A stretch of DNA of 64,000 bases from Dyadobacter fermentans (GCF_019924045.1 NZ_JAHXBN010000001.1:1-64000), one strand, 5' to 3'; counted from the first letter of the stretch, positions 8,092 to 16,674 are shown. Numbers and translations are program-made. The notes: generated by a model from the sequence alone, not told the origin.

Positions 8092-9597
8092 TTAATGTGC
8101 TGTGAAGCGGCGTGCTCTCCATTTCGACGCGTTTACATTCACTTCCTCATTCTGAACAGGTTTGCTTTCCGGCGAAGCATCGTTAAGAAGCGCGGAGATC
8201 AGCGCTGCAAGGCCCATGACTTTGTCATCGGTTTTTGTACTTAACACATCCGGGTCGAAATGCCGGCCGACAAAATTGGTATCGAAGCTGCCATTGACAA
8301 ATGCTTCATGCTGCATTACAAACCGGCAGAAAGGAAGCGTAGTTTGGACGCCGCTGATTTGGTATTCATCGATGGCCCTGATCATTTTAAGGATCGCCGT
8401 TTCACGGTCTTCGCCGTAGGTGATGAGCTTGGCGATCATCGGGTCGTAATAGATCGGGATTTCCATACCCTGTTCAAAGCCATCATCCACGCGTACACCA
8501 TTGCCGTCGGGCTTCACGTAGGTGTGCAATGTGCCGATGTCGGGGAGGAAGTGATTGGCCGCGTCCTCCGCATATATTCTTATTTCAATGGCATGGCCGC
8601 GGATCTGCAAATCTTCCTGAGCAATAGCGAGCGGCTGCCCTTCCGCAATTTTGATCATCTCTTTCACCAGGTCGACACCCGTGATCATTTCCGTTACCGG
8701 ATGCTCCACCTGCAAACGGGTATTCATTTCGAGGAAGTAGAAATTCCGGTTCTCGTCCATGATAAACTCCACCGTTCCGGCACCGTAATAGTTACAGGAG
8801 CGCGCCACATCCACCGCGCATCGCCCCATTTCCTCGCGGATTTCAGGGGAAATGGAAATCGACGGTGCTTCTTCCACCACTTTCTGATGCCGCCGCTGAA
8901 TGGAGCATTCTCTCTCGAAAAGGTGGATAATGTGGCCATAATGGTCGCCCAGCACCTGGATTTCAATGTGCTTCGGCGAGGTAATGTATTTTTCAATGAA
9001 AACAGACCCGTCTCCGAATGCCGCCTGTGCCTCGCTCACTGCCCGGTCCATTTGCTCGTCGAATTCTGCTTCGTTTTCTACGACGCGCATGCCTTTCCCG
9101 CCACCGCCCGCACTGGCCTTGATGAGGATCGGATACCCAATGCTATTGGCAATGCGTTTGGCCTCGTCGCGATCATTGATGGCGTCCGGCGTGCCGGGTA
9201 CCATCGGGATATTGTATTGGGAAGCCGCTTGCTTGGCCGCCAGCTTGCTACCCATGACTTCTATCGATTCCGGCGAGGGGCCAATGAATATCAGGCCAGC
9301 CTCTTTCACCCGTTTCGCAAAACCTGCATTTTCGGAAAGGAATCCGTAACCCGGGTGGATGGCGTCGACACCCAGTTCGACGCACACTTTCAGGATTTTA
9401 TCAATATTTAAATACGACTCCGCGGACGCCGCCGCGCCTATGCACACGGCCTCGTCCGCATAGCGCACGTGTGGAGATGTACGATCGGCCTCACTGAACA
9501 CCGCGACAGTCGCGATGCCCATTTCCCGTGCGGTACGCATGATTCTCAATGCAATTTCTCCCCGATTGGCGACCAGGATTTTTCGGATTGGGGGCAT
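8092..9597 (-). CDS. accC: biotin carboxylase subunit of an acyl-CoA carboxylase
   Basis: The enzyme uses ATP and bicarbonate to carboxylate biotin on a carrier protein, the first half-reaction of acetyl- or propionyl-CoA carboxylase. The order is the N-terminal biotin carboxylase domain (ILVANRGEIALRIMRTA), the ATP-grasp glycine loop (KASAGGGGKGMRVV) and the catalytic EMNTRLQVEHPVTE block. The 501 aa exceed AccC of E. coli by about 50 residues, all in a polar C-terminal tail after residue about 445, common in Bacteroidota forms. No accB or carboxyltransferase gene is adjacent, so whether it serves acetyl-CoA or propionyl-CoA carboxylase is open. Confidence 0.9.
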   Translation of the reverse strand: MPPIRKILVANRGEIALRIMRTAREMGIATVAVFSEADRTSPHVRYADEAVCIGAAASAESYLNIDKILKVCVELGVDAIHPGYGFLSENAGFAKRVKEAGLIFIGPSPESIEVMGSKLAAKQAASQYNIPMVPGTPDAINDRDEAKRIANSIGYPILIKASAGGGGKGMRVVENEAEFDEQMDRAVSEAQAAFGDGSVFIEKYITSPKHIEIQVLGDHYGHIIHLFERECSIQRRHQKVVEEAPSISISPEIREEMGRCAVDVARSCNYYGAGTVEFIMDENRNFYFLEMNTRLQVEHPVTEMITGVDLVKEMIKIAEGQPLAIAQEDLQIRGHAIEIRIYAEDAANHFLPDIGTLHTYVKPDGNGVRVDDGFEQGMEIPIYYDPMIAKLITYGEDRETAILKMIRAIDEYQISGVQTTLPFCRFVMQHEAFVNGSFDTNFVGRHFDPDVLSTKTDDKVMGLAALISALLNDASPESKPVQNEEVNVNASKWRARRFTAH

Positions 9598-9716
9598 AAA
9601 AATGGTGGTAAGGTTTGGGATACAGCGTGCCGATTAAAGGCACTCTTCCCATTAATTTACTAACTTCCCGTAGGTTGCAATGACGAAGGTCTTTTTTAAG
9701 TTAAATGTAAATTTTT

Positions 9717-9724
9717 TATTTTTG
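9717..9724 (+). promoter_or_regulatory. -7 promoter box of the serine palmitoyltransferase gene
   Basis: TATTTTTG matches TAnnTTTG exactly and lies about 50 bp before the GTG start at 9774. Confidence 0.6.
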
Positions 9725-9773
9725 CATTTATCTAACATTTAAATCATCAGTTACCCACATAAAAAAAGAGAGA

Positions 9774-11045
9774 GTGGATATTTTCGAGAAATTGCGCAAC
9801 AACTCAGGTCCGATCGGAACGCCGGCCAAAATGCTAAACAGCCACCATTATTTTTCGTTTCCGATGCTGGAAGGAGAACTTGGACCGCGCATGAGATTTA
9901 TGGGACGGGAAGTGCTGAACTGGAGTCTCAACAATTACCTGGGCCTGGCGAACCATCCGGAAGTGCGTAAGGCGGACGCCGAAGCCGCTGCCAAATGGGG
10001 CCTCGCGTACCCGATGGGCGCAAGGATGATGTCGGGGAACTCTGTCCTGCATGAAACTTTTGAAAAGGAACTGGCGCAGTTTGTCGGTAAAACAGATGCA
10101 TTCCTCCTTAACTACGGTTACCAGGGCGTGATGTCTGCGATTGAATGTCTTTGCGACCACCGCGACGTGATCGTGTATGACGCCGAATCGCATGCATGTC
10201 TGATCGACGGTATCCGTCTGCACAAAGCCAAGCTGGGCGAATACTACAAGTTCAACCATAACGACATGGTGAGCCTAGAAAAGAACCTGATCCGCGCTAC
10301 CAAACTTGCAGAAGAGAAAGGCGGTGGCGTGTTGGTGATTACGGAAGGCGTTTTCGGAATGTCAGGCAAAGTAGGCGACTTGAAAGCGATTGCCGAACTG
10401 AAAAAGAAATACAATTTCCGTTTGCTCGTGGATGATGCTCACGGCTTCGGGACAATGGGTGAAACCGGTGCCGGGGTAGGCGAGCTGTTGGGTGTTCAGG
10501 ACGAAATCGATCTGTACTTCTCTACATTCGCGAAGTCGATGGCGGCTATCGGTGCATTCATCGCTTCGAATGACCCCGAGATCATTATGTTCCTCAAATA
10601 CAATATGCGTTCACAAACCTACGCGAAGGCGCTTCCGATGCCTTATGTAGAAGGTTGCCGCAAACGTCTGGAGATGATCAAGCAAATGCCTGAACTGCGT
10701 ACGAAGCTTTGGGAAAATGTGAAGGCAATGCAGGATGGCTTGCGTAGCCGCGGCTTCAATATCGGAGAAACCGAGTCACCCGTAACGCCGGTGTTCCTCC
10801 ATAGCGAGGGCGGTGTTCCCGAGGTTACGCGTATGGTACGCGACTTGCGCGAGAACATGGGCGTGTTTTGTTCGATCGTAGTTTACCCGGTAGTACCGAA
10901 GGGCCAGATCATGCTCCGCATCATCCCGACGGCGTCGCATACGCTCGAAGATGTAGAATATACGCTGAATGCATTCACGACGCTCGCCGAGAAACTCAAA
11001 AACCGGGTTTACCAAAGCGACGCGGTACAAGAAGTCGTGGAATAG
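9774..11045 (+). CDS. spt: serine palmitoyltransferase (alpha-oxoamine synthase family)
   Basis: This PLP enzyme condenses serine with an acyl-CoA to 3-ketosphinganine, the first step of the sphingolipids typical of Bacteroidota membranes. The 423-aa protein has NWSLNNYLGLANHPEV, the His of DAESHACLIDG that stacks on PLP, VDDAHGFGTMGETG with the PLP-contacting Asp/His, and the Schiff-base Lys in YFSTFAKSMAA. The start is GTG after a purine-rich stretch (AAAAAAAGAGAGA); no in-frame ATG lies upstream. Close relatives include 2-amino-3-ketobutyrate CoA ligase and BioF, but the N-terminus and GARMMSGN block fit SPT better. It is monocistronic with its own promoter and terminator. Confidence 0.82.
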   Translation: MDIFEKLRNNSGPIGTPAKMLNSHHYFSFPMLEGELGPRMRFMGREVLNWSLNNYLGLANHPEVRKADAEAAAKWGLAYPMGARMMSGNSVLHETFEKELAQFVGKTDAFLLNYGYQGVMSAIECLCDHRDVIVYDAESHACLIDGIRLHKAKLGEYYKFNHNDMVSLEKNLIRATKLAEEKGGGVLVITEGVFGMSGKVGDLKAIAELKKKYNFRLLVDDAHGFGTMGETGAGVGELLGVQDEIDLYFSTFAKSMAAIGAFIASNDPEIIMFLKYNMRSQTYAKALPMPYVEGCRKRLEMIKQMPELRTKLWENVKAMQDGLRSRGFNIGETESPVTPVFLHSEGGVPEVTRMVRDLRENMGVFCSIVVYPVVPKGQIMLRIIPTASHTLEDVEYTLNAFTTLAEKLKNRVYQSDAVQEVVE

Positions 11046-11070
11046 TTATAAAACCGCTTTTTTTGCATGC

Positions 11071-11103
11071 AGAGGGCTTTTTTTGAAAAAGCCCTCTTTT
11101 TTA
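11071..11103 (+). terminator. terminator of the serine palmitoyltransferase gene
   Basis: AGAGGGC and GCCCTCT form a 7-bp stem, extended by flanking T/A pairs, followed by T6. It is 25 bp after the stop codon. Confidence 0.85.
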
Positions 11104-11305
11104 TTTACTGGCGGGCAATAAAAGTTGGTGAGTGTAACTCGCTGTTATTGAGTGATTTGTGTTGATTCGGGTATTTAATTGTATTTTAGAAGTGTTTTTT
11201 TTTGTTTTTTGGGTTGCTTAAATGGTTTTAATTACTAAATTTCGGTCAAAACATGCGTTTTTAGCGTGTGAGAGGCATTTTTTAAAACTAAAAAACAAAG
11301 AAAAC

Positions 11306-11488
11306 ATGGCAAGATTCGATGAAGTAAAAGAACTGGTTCTTTCACTGGAGGGCGATTTTGATAAGTTCTATAACAAAGGCAACCAAGCTGCCGGAACTCG
11401 TGTACGTAAAGGCATGCAAGATCTGAAAACGTTGGCTCAGGATATTCGCGCAGAAGTTCAAAACAAAAAGAACGAAGGCGAAAAATAA
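11306..11488 (+). CDS. histone H1-like protein Hc1
   Basis: A 60-aa basic protein that I recognise as the short Bacteroidota Hc1 family (MARFDEVKELVLSLEGDFDK, then the NQAAGTRVRKGMQDLK core and a Lys-rich tail). Hc1 relatives bind DNA and help condense the nucleoid. The start at 11306 follows an A-rich stretch with AAAGAAAAC; the longer frame from 11222 adds non-conserved residues. The gene is alone, with a long AT-rich leader (11104-11305) that suggests strong expression and a hairpin terminator behind it. Confidence 0.85.
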   Translation: MARFDEVKELVLSLEGDFDKFYNKGNQAAGTRVRKGMQDLKTLAQDIRAEVQNKKNEGEK

Positions 11489-11508
11489 CGAAGCACACGG
11501 AAGATTTT

Positions 11509-11539
11509 AAAAGCCCCGACGATGATCGCCGGGGCTTTT
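11509..11539. terminator. bidirectional terminator between hc1 and maoC
   Basis: AAAAGCCCCG pairs with CGGGGCTTTT, with an inner CGAT/ATCG extension, so the stem ends in A/T runs on both sides and can stop transcripts from both converging genes. Confidence 0.85.
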
Positions 11540-11544
11540 CCTTT

Positions 11545-11958
11545 TTAGAATTTGGCGTCGTTCACCATCGTGGCGACACCGCGGACGGCGATCTTTTTGG
11601 TAGTGGCGTCGTAAATCTCGGTGGAGATTTCGGCGATATGCTTGGCCGGATTGATGGACACGATTTTGAAAACGGCCCGATACTCCGTTTCAACATACAT
11701 CGGGCGCAGAAACTCCACGGTTTGTTTCAGGTAAATGGAGCCGAAGCCGGGAAACTGGGTGCCTAGTACCTTCGTGAAAACCGTAATACCCAGCATTCCG
11801 TGAATGATCGGTTTCTTAAACTGCGTGGTAGCAGCATATTCGGCATCAAGATGCACAGGGTTGTTGTCGCCGGTCAGGTCGGCGAATGCCTGTACTTGTT
11901 CCTGCGTGAATTTGAAAAGGTGGTCGAACGTCGAGTCGACAACAGGTTCTATTTGCAT
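11545..11958 (-). CDS. MaoC-like (R)-specific enoyl-CoA hydratase
   Basis: A 137-aa single hot-dog domain protein. The hydratase motif AFADLTGDNNPVHLDAEYA (residues about 24-42) carries the expected Asp and His, and PIIHGMLGITVFTKVLG follows, as in MaoC/PhaJ proteins. It probably hydrates trans-2-enoyl-CoA to the (R)-3-hydroxy form, feeding lipid metabolism. No PHA genes are nearby. It is transcribed alone from a promoter match 30 bp upstream. Confidence 0.85.
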   Translation of the reverse strand: MQIEPVVDSTFDHLFKFTQEQVQAFADLTGDNNPVHLDAEYAATTQFKKPIIHGMLGITVFTKVLGTQFPGFGSIYLKQTVEFLRPMYVETEYRAVFKIVSINPAKHIAEISTEIYDATTKKIAVRGVATMVNDAKF

Positions 11959-11987
11959 AAATGGGTCATTTACTTAGAATGGAATTT

Positions 11988-11995
11988 CAAAAATA
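11988..11995 (-). promoter_or_regulatory. -7 promoter box for the maoC-like gene
   Basis: TATTTTTG on the minus strand matches TAnnTTTG; the predicted transcript start would be about 20-25 bp before the ATG at 11958. Confidence 0.55.
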
Positions 11996-12007
11996 CACCT
12001 AAAACGC

Positions 12008-12036
12008 AAAAAGCCGCCTGGCGGTAGGCGGCTTTC
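12008..12036 (-). terminator. hpf terminator
   Basis: AAGCCGCC and GGCGGCTT form an 8-bp stem with a short loop; on the minus strand it is followed by T5 and lies 22 bp beyond the hpf stop. Confidence 0.8.
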
Positions 12037-12057
12037 TGGTTCTGGTTGAAGGCTGGT

Positions 12058-12435
12058 CTATTCTTCCATGTCTTCGGCCAGCACGACTACCCCGTTATCT
12101 TCGGATAGTCCATCGAGGCTTTTCGGAGCCCTGGCATTGTTCCTTTTATTTTTGAATTTTTTAACCTGCATTTTCAGGGTATCTATTGCCAAATCAGTTG
12201 CTTCTTCAAAGGTGGTTCCCTGCTCTCTCACAAACATCGTCCCGCCGGGCACGTAGAGTTTCACTTCAAGGAGTTTGGTATGCAACTTAGTATTATCATT
12301 CCTGTCGAGCTTAAGGAATACCTCTCCACTGGTGATCCGGTCATAGAACGTATCCAGTTTGTCCAATTTTTGCTGAATGAAAGTCAGTAACTTGGGATCG
12401 GCATCAAAGTGAATTGCTTGCATCTGCAGTCTCAT
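12058..12435 (-). CDS. hpf: ribosome hibernation-promoting factor (HPF/YfiA family)
   Basis: The short form of HPF binds the 30S decoding centre in stationary phase and inactivates ribosomes. The 125-aa protein shows the beta-alpha-beta-beta-beta-alpha pattern (MQAIHFDADPKLLTFIQQKL, VFLKLDRN, LEVKLYVPGGTMFVREQG, FEEATDLAIDTLKMQVKKFK). I prefer the start at 12435 (MRLQMQ), 6 bp inside the longest frame, by similarity with the family's N-terminus. It has no long C-terminal dimerisation domain. The 230-bp gap upstream (12436-12666) shows no coding signal or clear promoter match. Confidence 0.9.
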   Translation of the reverse strand: MRLQMQAIHFDADPKLLTFIQQKLDKLDTFYDRITSGEVFLKLDRNDNTKLHTKLLEVKLYVPGGTMFVREQGTTFEEATDLAIDTLKMQVKKFKNKRNNARAPKSLDGLSEDNGVVVLAEDMEE

Positions 12436-12666
12436 AAGCACACATCATTTTAAAGTAAAACATATTTCCAACCGCTTTCCAGATTTTCGGACCGGAGGTT
12501 TATTCATCTTCGGATAGTTATAAAAAACCTATGTTATCCGGGCTGATCTCCTGGTTGAATCTGCCTTAACGGTAGATTAAATAAAAGGAAATATTAAGTT
12601 AATGTCAAGTAATAACCGTGGTTTTTAAGGGACATTTATTTGTGCCGAAAAATCGGTTCGAAGGCC

Positions 12667-12969
12667 TCAGGCTTCTTCTAAAAGTGTCCTGAAAGAGACA
12701 TATTGCCCGTTAAAAAGCTCATGGTGACGCTCCTGCAGGGCAGGTTGAAAGTGGGTCTGGTAAGCCAGAAAATCCTCCATCGTCCTGAATTTAAACTGGG
12801 TAGTGTAGGTGGATCCTTCGTTCTCGATTTCGGTTAAAAGCCGCAGTAGCTTGCATTCCAGCGGTAGTTCCGTAGCATTGATTTCGGGGATGTACACCGA
12901 TTTCATATAATGCAGCCAATCGTTTTCTGCCTGATAGCTGATATTGACTGTGATGTTATAGACGATCAT
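12667..12969 (-). CDS. DUF4286 family protein
   Basis: A 100-aa protein starting MIVYNITVNISYQAENDWLH and ending with VSFRTLLEEA, which fits the DUF4286 pattern: a small ferredoxin-like alpha/beta fold found across Bacteroidota. Function unknown. It is divergent from the 4-TM protein gene at 13038, with 68 bp between starts. Confidence 0.75.
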   Translation of the reverse strand: MIVYNITVNISYQAENDWLHYMKSVYIPEINATELPLECKLLRLLTEIENEGSTYTTQFKFRTMEDFLAYQTHFQPALQERHHELFNGQYVSFRTLLEEA

Positions 12970-12981
12970 TTTATAAAAATT

Positions 12982-13002
12982 TATGTTTGCGAGTTACATT
13001 TG
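12982..13002 (+). promoter_or_regulatory. overlapping -7 promoter boxes for the 4-TM protein gene
   Basis: Two exact TAnnTTTG matches, TATGTTTG (12982-12989) and TACATTTG (12995-13002), lie 36-56 bp before the ATG at 13038. Confidence 0.5.
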
Positions 13003-13037
13003 CATGCATATACTTATTCACCGTAACCAGTATTATC

Positions 13038-13457
13038 ATGAATATTCTTCTACACGCCCATTCGGGCCTCCGTTATGTGGTGTTAGGACTTTTGATTGCA
13101 GCGATTTTCACGGCGTACTCCAACTGGCAAAAGGGCAGCCAGGCCGACAGCAAGCTGTACCTCTTTACCCTCATCGCAACCCACACCCAGTTGTTGATCG
13201 GACTGGTGCTGTATTTCATGAGCTCCAAAGTTAACTTCGATCTGATCAGCGAGAAAGTATTTCGTTTTTATTCGATAGAACACGTGTTCATGATGCTGAT
13301 CGCCATCGTGCTCATTACGGTAGGAAGAGTGCGCTCGAAGAAGCTCTCAGGCGCCGACAAGCACCGGACGGTATTATACTTCTATGCATTGGCATTGATT
13401 ATTATCCTGGTCGCTATCCCCTGGCCTTTCCGTAACCTGGGATCGGGATGGTTCTGA
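13038..13457 (+). CDS. four-helix membrane protein, cytochrome-b-like
   Basis: A 139-aa protein with four predicted membrane helices (about residues 10-28, 43-61, 76-95 and 113-131). The ATG at 13038 (MNILLHAHSGLRYVVLG) follows the promoter boxes, so the longer frame from 12987 is unlikely. The His in HAHSGLRYVV and further His in helices 2 and 3 (LIATHTQLLIG, SIEHVFMML) could ligate haem. Proteins of this type are often labelled cytochrome B in Bacteroidota. No redox partner is adjacent and haem binding is unproven. Confidence 0.6.
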   Translation: MNILLHAHSGLRYVVLGLLIAAIFTAYSNWQKGSQADSKLYLFTLIATHTQLLIGLVLYFMSSKVNFDLISEKVFRFYSIEHVFMMLIAIVLITVGRVRSKKLSGADKHRTVLYFYALALIIILVAIPWPFRNLGSGWF

Positions 13458-13460
13458 TTT

Positions 13461-13550
13461 GACCATAGGCCTTTGGCCGACGATTGACAATAGACCATGG
13501 ATTATCAGGCATAAAAGAACGCCATGGTCTATTGTCAATCGTCTATGGTC
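13461..13550. repeat. compound palindromic repeat between convergent genes
   Basis: A perfect 22-bp inverted repeat (13479-13500 with 13522-13543, loop 21 nt) is enclosed by an 8-bp outer pair, GACCATAG (13461-13468) with CTATGGTC (13543-13550). The left side has an extra small hairpin, GGCCTTTGGCC (13468-13478). The arms are built from related short words (GACCATAG, GACAATAG, GACCATGG), suggesting an expanded heptamer/octamer repeat. It lies between the convergent ends of the 4-TM gene and cysM and could also act as a terminator. Confidence 0.85.
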
Positions 13551-13563
13551 GCGGCGCAGCCGC

Positions 13564-14436
13564 TTACCCAAACAGCTCGCTTGACAAGTACCTGTCCCCG
13601 CGGTCGCAGATGATGAACACGATCACGCCTTCTTTCAATTCTTTCGCCAGTTGAATGGCTCCCCAGGCAGCACCTCCGCTGCTCATTCCGGCAAAAATAG
13701 CCTCTTCGTTGGCCAGGCGCCGGGTAGTAAGTGTGGCATCCTCCTGCGATACTTCGATCACCCGGTCAACGCGCTCTTTTTCAAATATTTTGGGAAGATA
13801 TTCCACCGGCCATTTGCGGATGCCGGGGATACTCGAACCGTCGTTGGGCTGGCAGCCCACGATCTGGATGCTGCTGTTTTGCTCTTTCAAATAGCGCGAA
13901 ACGCCCATAATGGTGCCGGTAGTACCCATCGATGACACGAAATGGGTGATCCGCTGGTCGGTATCGCGGTAAATTTCCGGGCCGGTGGTGCGGTAATGCG
14001 CTTTCCAGTTATCGGGATTGGCGAATTGGTTAAGCATGAAATAATCACCTGCGGCTGCCTTTTCTTCGGCCAGGTCGCGGGCGCTTTCCATGGTTTCGGT
14101 GAGAATAACTTTTGCACCGAATGCTTCCATCGTGAGCACGCGCTCGCGGGTGGAGCTCTGCGGCATCAGCAATTCAATTTCAAGGTCGAAAAGTCGGGCG
14201 ATCATGGCCAGCGCAATGCCTGTGTTGCCGCTGGTAGCTTCCACGAGCTTCATGCCGGGTTTCACTTCACCGCGTTCGAGCGCGCCTTTGATCATGCTGT
14301 AAGCTGCGCGGTCTTTCACGCTGCCGCCGGGATTGTTGCCTTCCAGCTTGCCGAATATGCGTACGTTGGGATTGGGATTAACTCTTCGTAATTCAACCAG
14401 GGGTGTATTGCCTACCAGATCCAGTAATGATGACAT
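13564..14436 (-). CDS. cysM: cysteine synthase B (O-acetylserine sulfhydrylase)
   Basis: A PLP enzyme making cysteine from O-acetylserine and sulfide, or thiosulfate in CysM forms. The 290-aa protein has LLDLVGNTPLVELRRV, the PLP lysine in NPGGSVKDRAAYSM, the substrate loop EATSGNTGIALAM and the PLP-phosphate loop SSMGTTGTIMG. The sequence around GCQPNDGSSIPGIRKWP is of CysM rather than CysK type. The start at 14436 (MSSLLDLVGN) is preferred over the frame's first codon 15 residues upstream. Confidence 0.92.
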   Translation of the reverse strand: MSSLLDLVGNTPLVELRRVNPNPNVRIFGKLEGNNPGGSVKDRAAYSMIKGALERGEVKPGMKLVEATSGNTGIALAMIARLFDLEIELLMPQSSTRERVLTMEAFGAKVILTETMESARDLAEEKAAAGDYFMLNQFANPDNWKAHYRTTGPEIYRDTDQRITHFVSSMGTTGTIMGVSRYLKEQNSSIQIVGCQPNDGSSIPGIRKWPVEYLPKIFEKERVDRVIEVSQEDATLTTRRLANEEAIFAGMSSGGAAWGAIQLAKELKEGVIVFIICDRGDRYLSSELFG

Positions 14437-14634
14437 GGTGAAAATCGTGATGTTGTGATTCAAAAAAGGTACGTGTATCAAGAGTTACCGACCGGGCGGC
14501 CTCTTTGTGTAAGCGTAAATCAACAACATCGAACGGACCGAAAGAATGCCCGCCGGGATGAAAATGTAAAAAACTTTGAAGTCGAAAGCATATTTACCCT
14601 ATGAAATTAATGGGATGTAAATATACCATATTAT

Positions 14635-15846
14635 TTATGGCGTTTCGGCAAAAAATGCCTGAGTACCGAGCAGGAATGGTAAGATCGAACTGCTGTGTGT
14701 GCCATCGGTAACCTTGATAAACGTCACATTGGTTGCGCCCAGCTTTTGCATGGCATTGTAGGCATTTTCGGAATTAAAGAAAAACACCAGTGGGTCTTTG
14801 GTACCGTGATAGAGCTGTGTCGGGGTTTTGGGTTTAAAATTGTAGACGTCGTTATCGGCAATGGCATCTATGAAACCTTTATCTGTCCCGTCGTTGAGTG
14901 CTTTTTTGAATGAGTCGTTCAATGCCAGATGGAAGCTCTCTGCTATGGCAACATTTCTTCCCGATGCGGCAATTTTAGCGGCATATTTTTCCGTGAAATA
15001 ATAAGAAGCGGGTTTGTTAAGCTTATAGATATTGTCGTACGTAAGCAAAACCCAGAGATAAAGCGAGTTATACCCCGCAATACCATCTGTTTTGTCATTG
15101 ATGATATGCTTCATAAATGCGGTCTTATCGTAGGCGCCGGCTCCGCAGCTGGATGCGCGCAGGTTAAACTCTGACGAGGCTTCTTCTTCAATCTTGCGTT
15201 GGAGGGACATCGTCGCGAACCCACCTTCCGAATAACCGGCTACATACAGTTTTTCGTCCCATTTGACCTCCTTTTGGCCTCTCAGATATTCTTTTGCGGC
15301 CCTTAACATGTCCAATGACGCCGAAGCAAGGCTCGCGCGGTGCTCGTACGGGTGTGGGAGATTGTCGGAAGCACCATAGCCAATGTAGTCCGGGTAAGCG
15401 ATAATGTAGCCCATCGATCCAAACAGTGAGCCGAAAGAGGAGCCCTCTGATCCGTCCCTAAAAAGAGATGGCGCGTCGCCGATGTCGGTGATAGTGCCGT
15501 GCTGCACGCTGATCATCGACACGGGGCCCGCTACTACCGGTATGATCAGCGCACCCGACGCGGTGATATCCGTACCATCTGTGTTTTTGGTTTTATAGGT
15601 GATCTTGTAGACTTTGATGTCGTTCTTCACGTACGCCGCCACCAACCCGGAGAGGTTGCCTGTCTTTTGGATAATTTGCGCCTTGCTGAGGGAGGTAATA
15701 GGGGTACTTTCCTTTAAATAGACATTCTCCTCGGTAGGCGGTACCAGCTTGGTGTCATCGTCCTTACAGGAGTTGAGGACGAGTAAGCTCCACAGCAGCA
15801 GAAAGGATAGTTTATGCAGCAAAACAGAGGTGGTAGATTTTTGCAT
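14635..15846 (-). CDS. lipoprotein alpha/beta hydrolase (secretory lipase/esterase-like)
   Basis: A 403-aa protein with a lipoprotein signal (LLLWSLLVLNSC, lipobox Cys at about residue 27), so it should be anchored to an envelope membrane. The hydrolase domain has the nucleophile elbow VAGYSEGGFATMSL, preceded by a GYIIAYPDYIGYGASD oxyanion-type loop; candidate acid and base residues are the Asp in YHGTKDPLVFF and the His in TDGTHSSSILPF. Similar proteins are annotated as secreted lipases or prolyl-oligopeptidase-like esterases. It is not clearly in an operon. The 198-bp gap to cysM (14437-14634) holds only a start-less open frame. Confidence 0.78.
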   Translation of the reverse strand: MQKSTTSVLLHKLSFLLLWSLLVLNSCKDDDTKLVPPTEENVYLKESTPITSLSKAQIIQKTGNLSGLVAAYVKNDIKVYKITYKTKNTDGTDITASGALIIPVVAGPVSMISVQHGTITDIGDAPSLFRDGSEGSSFGSLFGSMGYIIAYPDYIGYGASDNLPHPYEHRASLASASLDMLRAAKEYLRGQKEVKWDEKLYVAGYSEGGFATMSLQRKIEEEASSEFNLRASSCGAGAYDKTAFMKHIINDKTDGIAGYNSLYLWVLLTYDNIYKLNKPASYYFTEKYAAKIAASGRNVAIAESFHLALNDSFKKALNDGTDKGFIDAIADNDVYNFKPKTPTQLYHGTKDPLVFFFNSENAYNAMQKLGATNVTFIKVTDGTHSSSILPFLLGTQAFFAETP

Positions 15847-15858
15847 AGCTGAAAGATA

Positions 15859-15902
15859 AACAGGCCATTAGTATATTAGTGGTAACGCATAATGGCCTGT
15901 TT
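15859..15902 (-). terminator. hairpin between two hydrolase genes
   Basis: AACAGGCCATTA (15859-15870) and TAATGGCCTGTT (15890-15901) form a perfect 12-bp stem with a 19-nt loop. It follows the stop of the gene ending at 15931 and precedes the lipoprotein gene on the same strand. The T run is short on the minus strand (TTTATC) and longer on the plus strand (TTTTT). Confidence 0.6.
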
Positions 15903-15930
15903 TTGATGATAAATTCTCCTTTTTCTTCTG

Positions 15931-16674
15931 TTAAATTTTACTCATATACCAATTGATCATCCTGGCCGTGGCGTCGGGACGTTCTACCATGCCCATGTGG
16001 CCGGCCTCGGCGAAGATCAGCGGATAGCTCTTTTTCGGGAATTCAGCGAGCTCGATCACGCTTTCGAAAGGGATAAGCTTGTCCTGCATGCCGATGATAA
16101 ACAGAACCGGGAATGGCAGACTGGCCAGTACCGCAGTGCGATCGGGGCGGTTGCGCATGGCCGTGATACCGGCGATGAGCGCTTCGGCAGGTAGTTTGCC
16201 GAAATGTGCGATATGTTCCTTGATACGCTCGGGGTAAAGCTCCTTGTACCGGTCGCCAAAGAGGTTTGCGGCGGTACTTTTGACGAACGACTCGGTGCCG
16301 TAGGTCCTAAGCAGGTCGATCATCTGGCCGCGCTGATGTTTTTTTGCATCATCATCGGCGTAGGCCGTGGAATGGAAAAGCCCGAAACCTTCGAGCATGT
16401 CCATGTATTTTTCGGCAAATGCCAGGGAAATATAACCACCCATCGAATGGCCGATGAGCGTACATTTCTGAATGTTGGCGTTGGTCAGGAAGCGATGCAG
16501 TTCATCGGCATATTCCTCTACCGTCTGGCAGGAAGTGAAGAGCGAAATGTTCGGTCTTACTACCGTATAGGTGTCATTGATCGCAGCGTCGAGGCTGTCC
16601 CAAATCGTGTCATCTATGCCATGACCATGTAGTAATACCAAAGTTTTCCGGTGTAGATTCATATAGATTTGCAT
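15931..16674 (-). CDS. alpha/beta-fold hydrolase
   Basis: A cytoplasmic 247-aa protein of the Abhydrolase_6 type. It has LVLLHGHGIDDTIWD (oxyanion loop), nucleophile elbow LIGHSMGGYISLAFAEKY, an acid candidate in IIGMQDKLIPFE and catalytic His in FAEAGHMGMVERP. Residues 1-4 may be dispensable, since a second ATG at 16662 starts MNLHRKTLVLL. Substrate unknown. It lies 55 bp downstream of fadD on the same strand, so cotranscription and a lipid role are possible but not shown. Confidence 0.85.
   Translation of the reverse strand: MQIYMNLHRKTLVLLHGHGIDDTIWDSLDAAINDTYTVVRPNISLFTSCQTVEEYADELHRFLTNANIQKCTLIGHSMGGYISLAFAEKYMDMLEGFGLFHSTAYADDDAKKHQRGQMIDLLRTYGTESFVKSTAANLFGDRYKELYPERIKEHIAHFGKLPAEALIAGITAMRNRPDRTAVLASLPFPVLFIIGMQDKLIPFESVIELAEFPKKSYPLIFAEAGHMGMVERPDATARMINWYMSKI

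Noticed and set aside
8260..9411. Long plus-strand frame (383 codons) opposite accC
   Set aside because: It lies fully inside the well-supported accC gene on the other strand, has no family features, and reflects the codon bias of the real gene.
13461..13550. Possible CRISPR array because of repeated similar words
   Set aside because: The words are arranged as one inverted repeat with no regular spacers; there are no cas genes in the window.
14485..14598. Minus-strand open frame of 37 codons with a hydrophobic, basic-ended peptide (KVFYIFIPAGILSVRSMLLI) between cysM and the lipoprotein gene
   Set aside because: The composition looks like a small membrane protein, but there is a TAG just before it and no ATG, GTG or TTG start except one 14 codons from the end. 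It may be a decayed fragment; not called as a gene.
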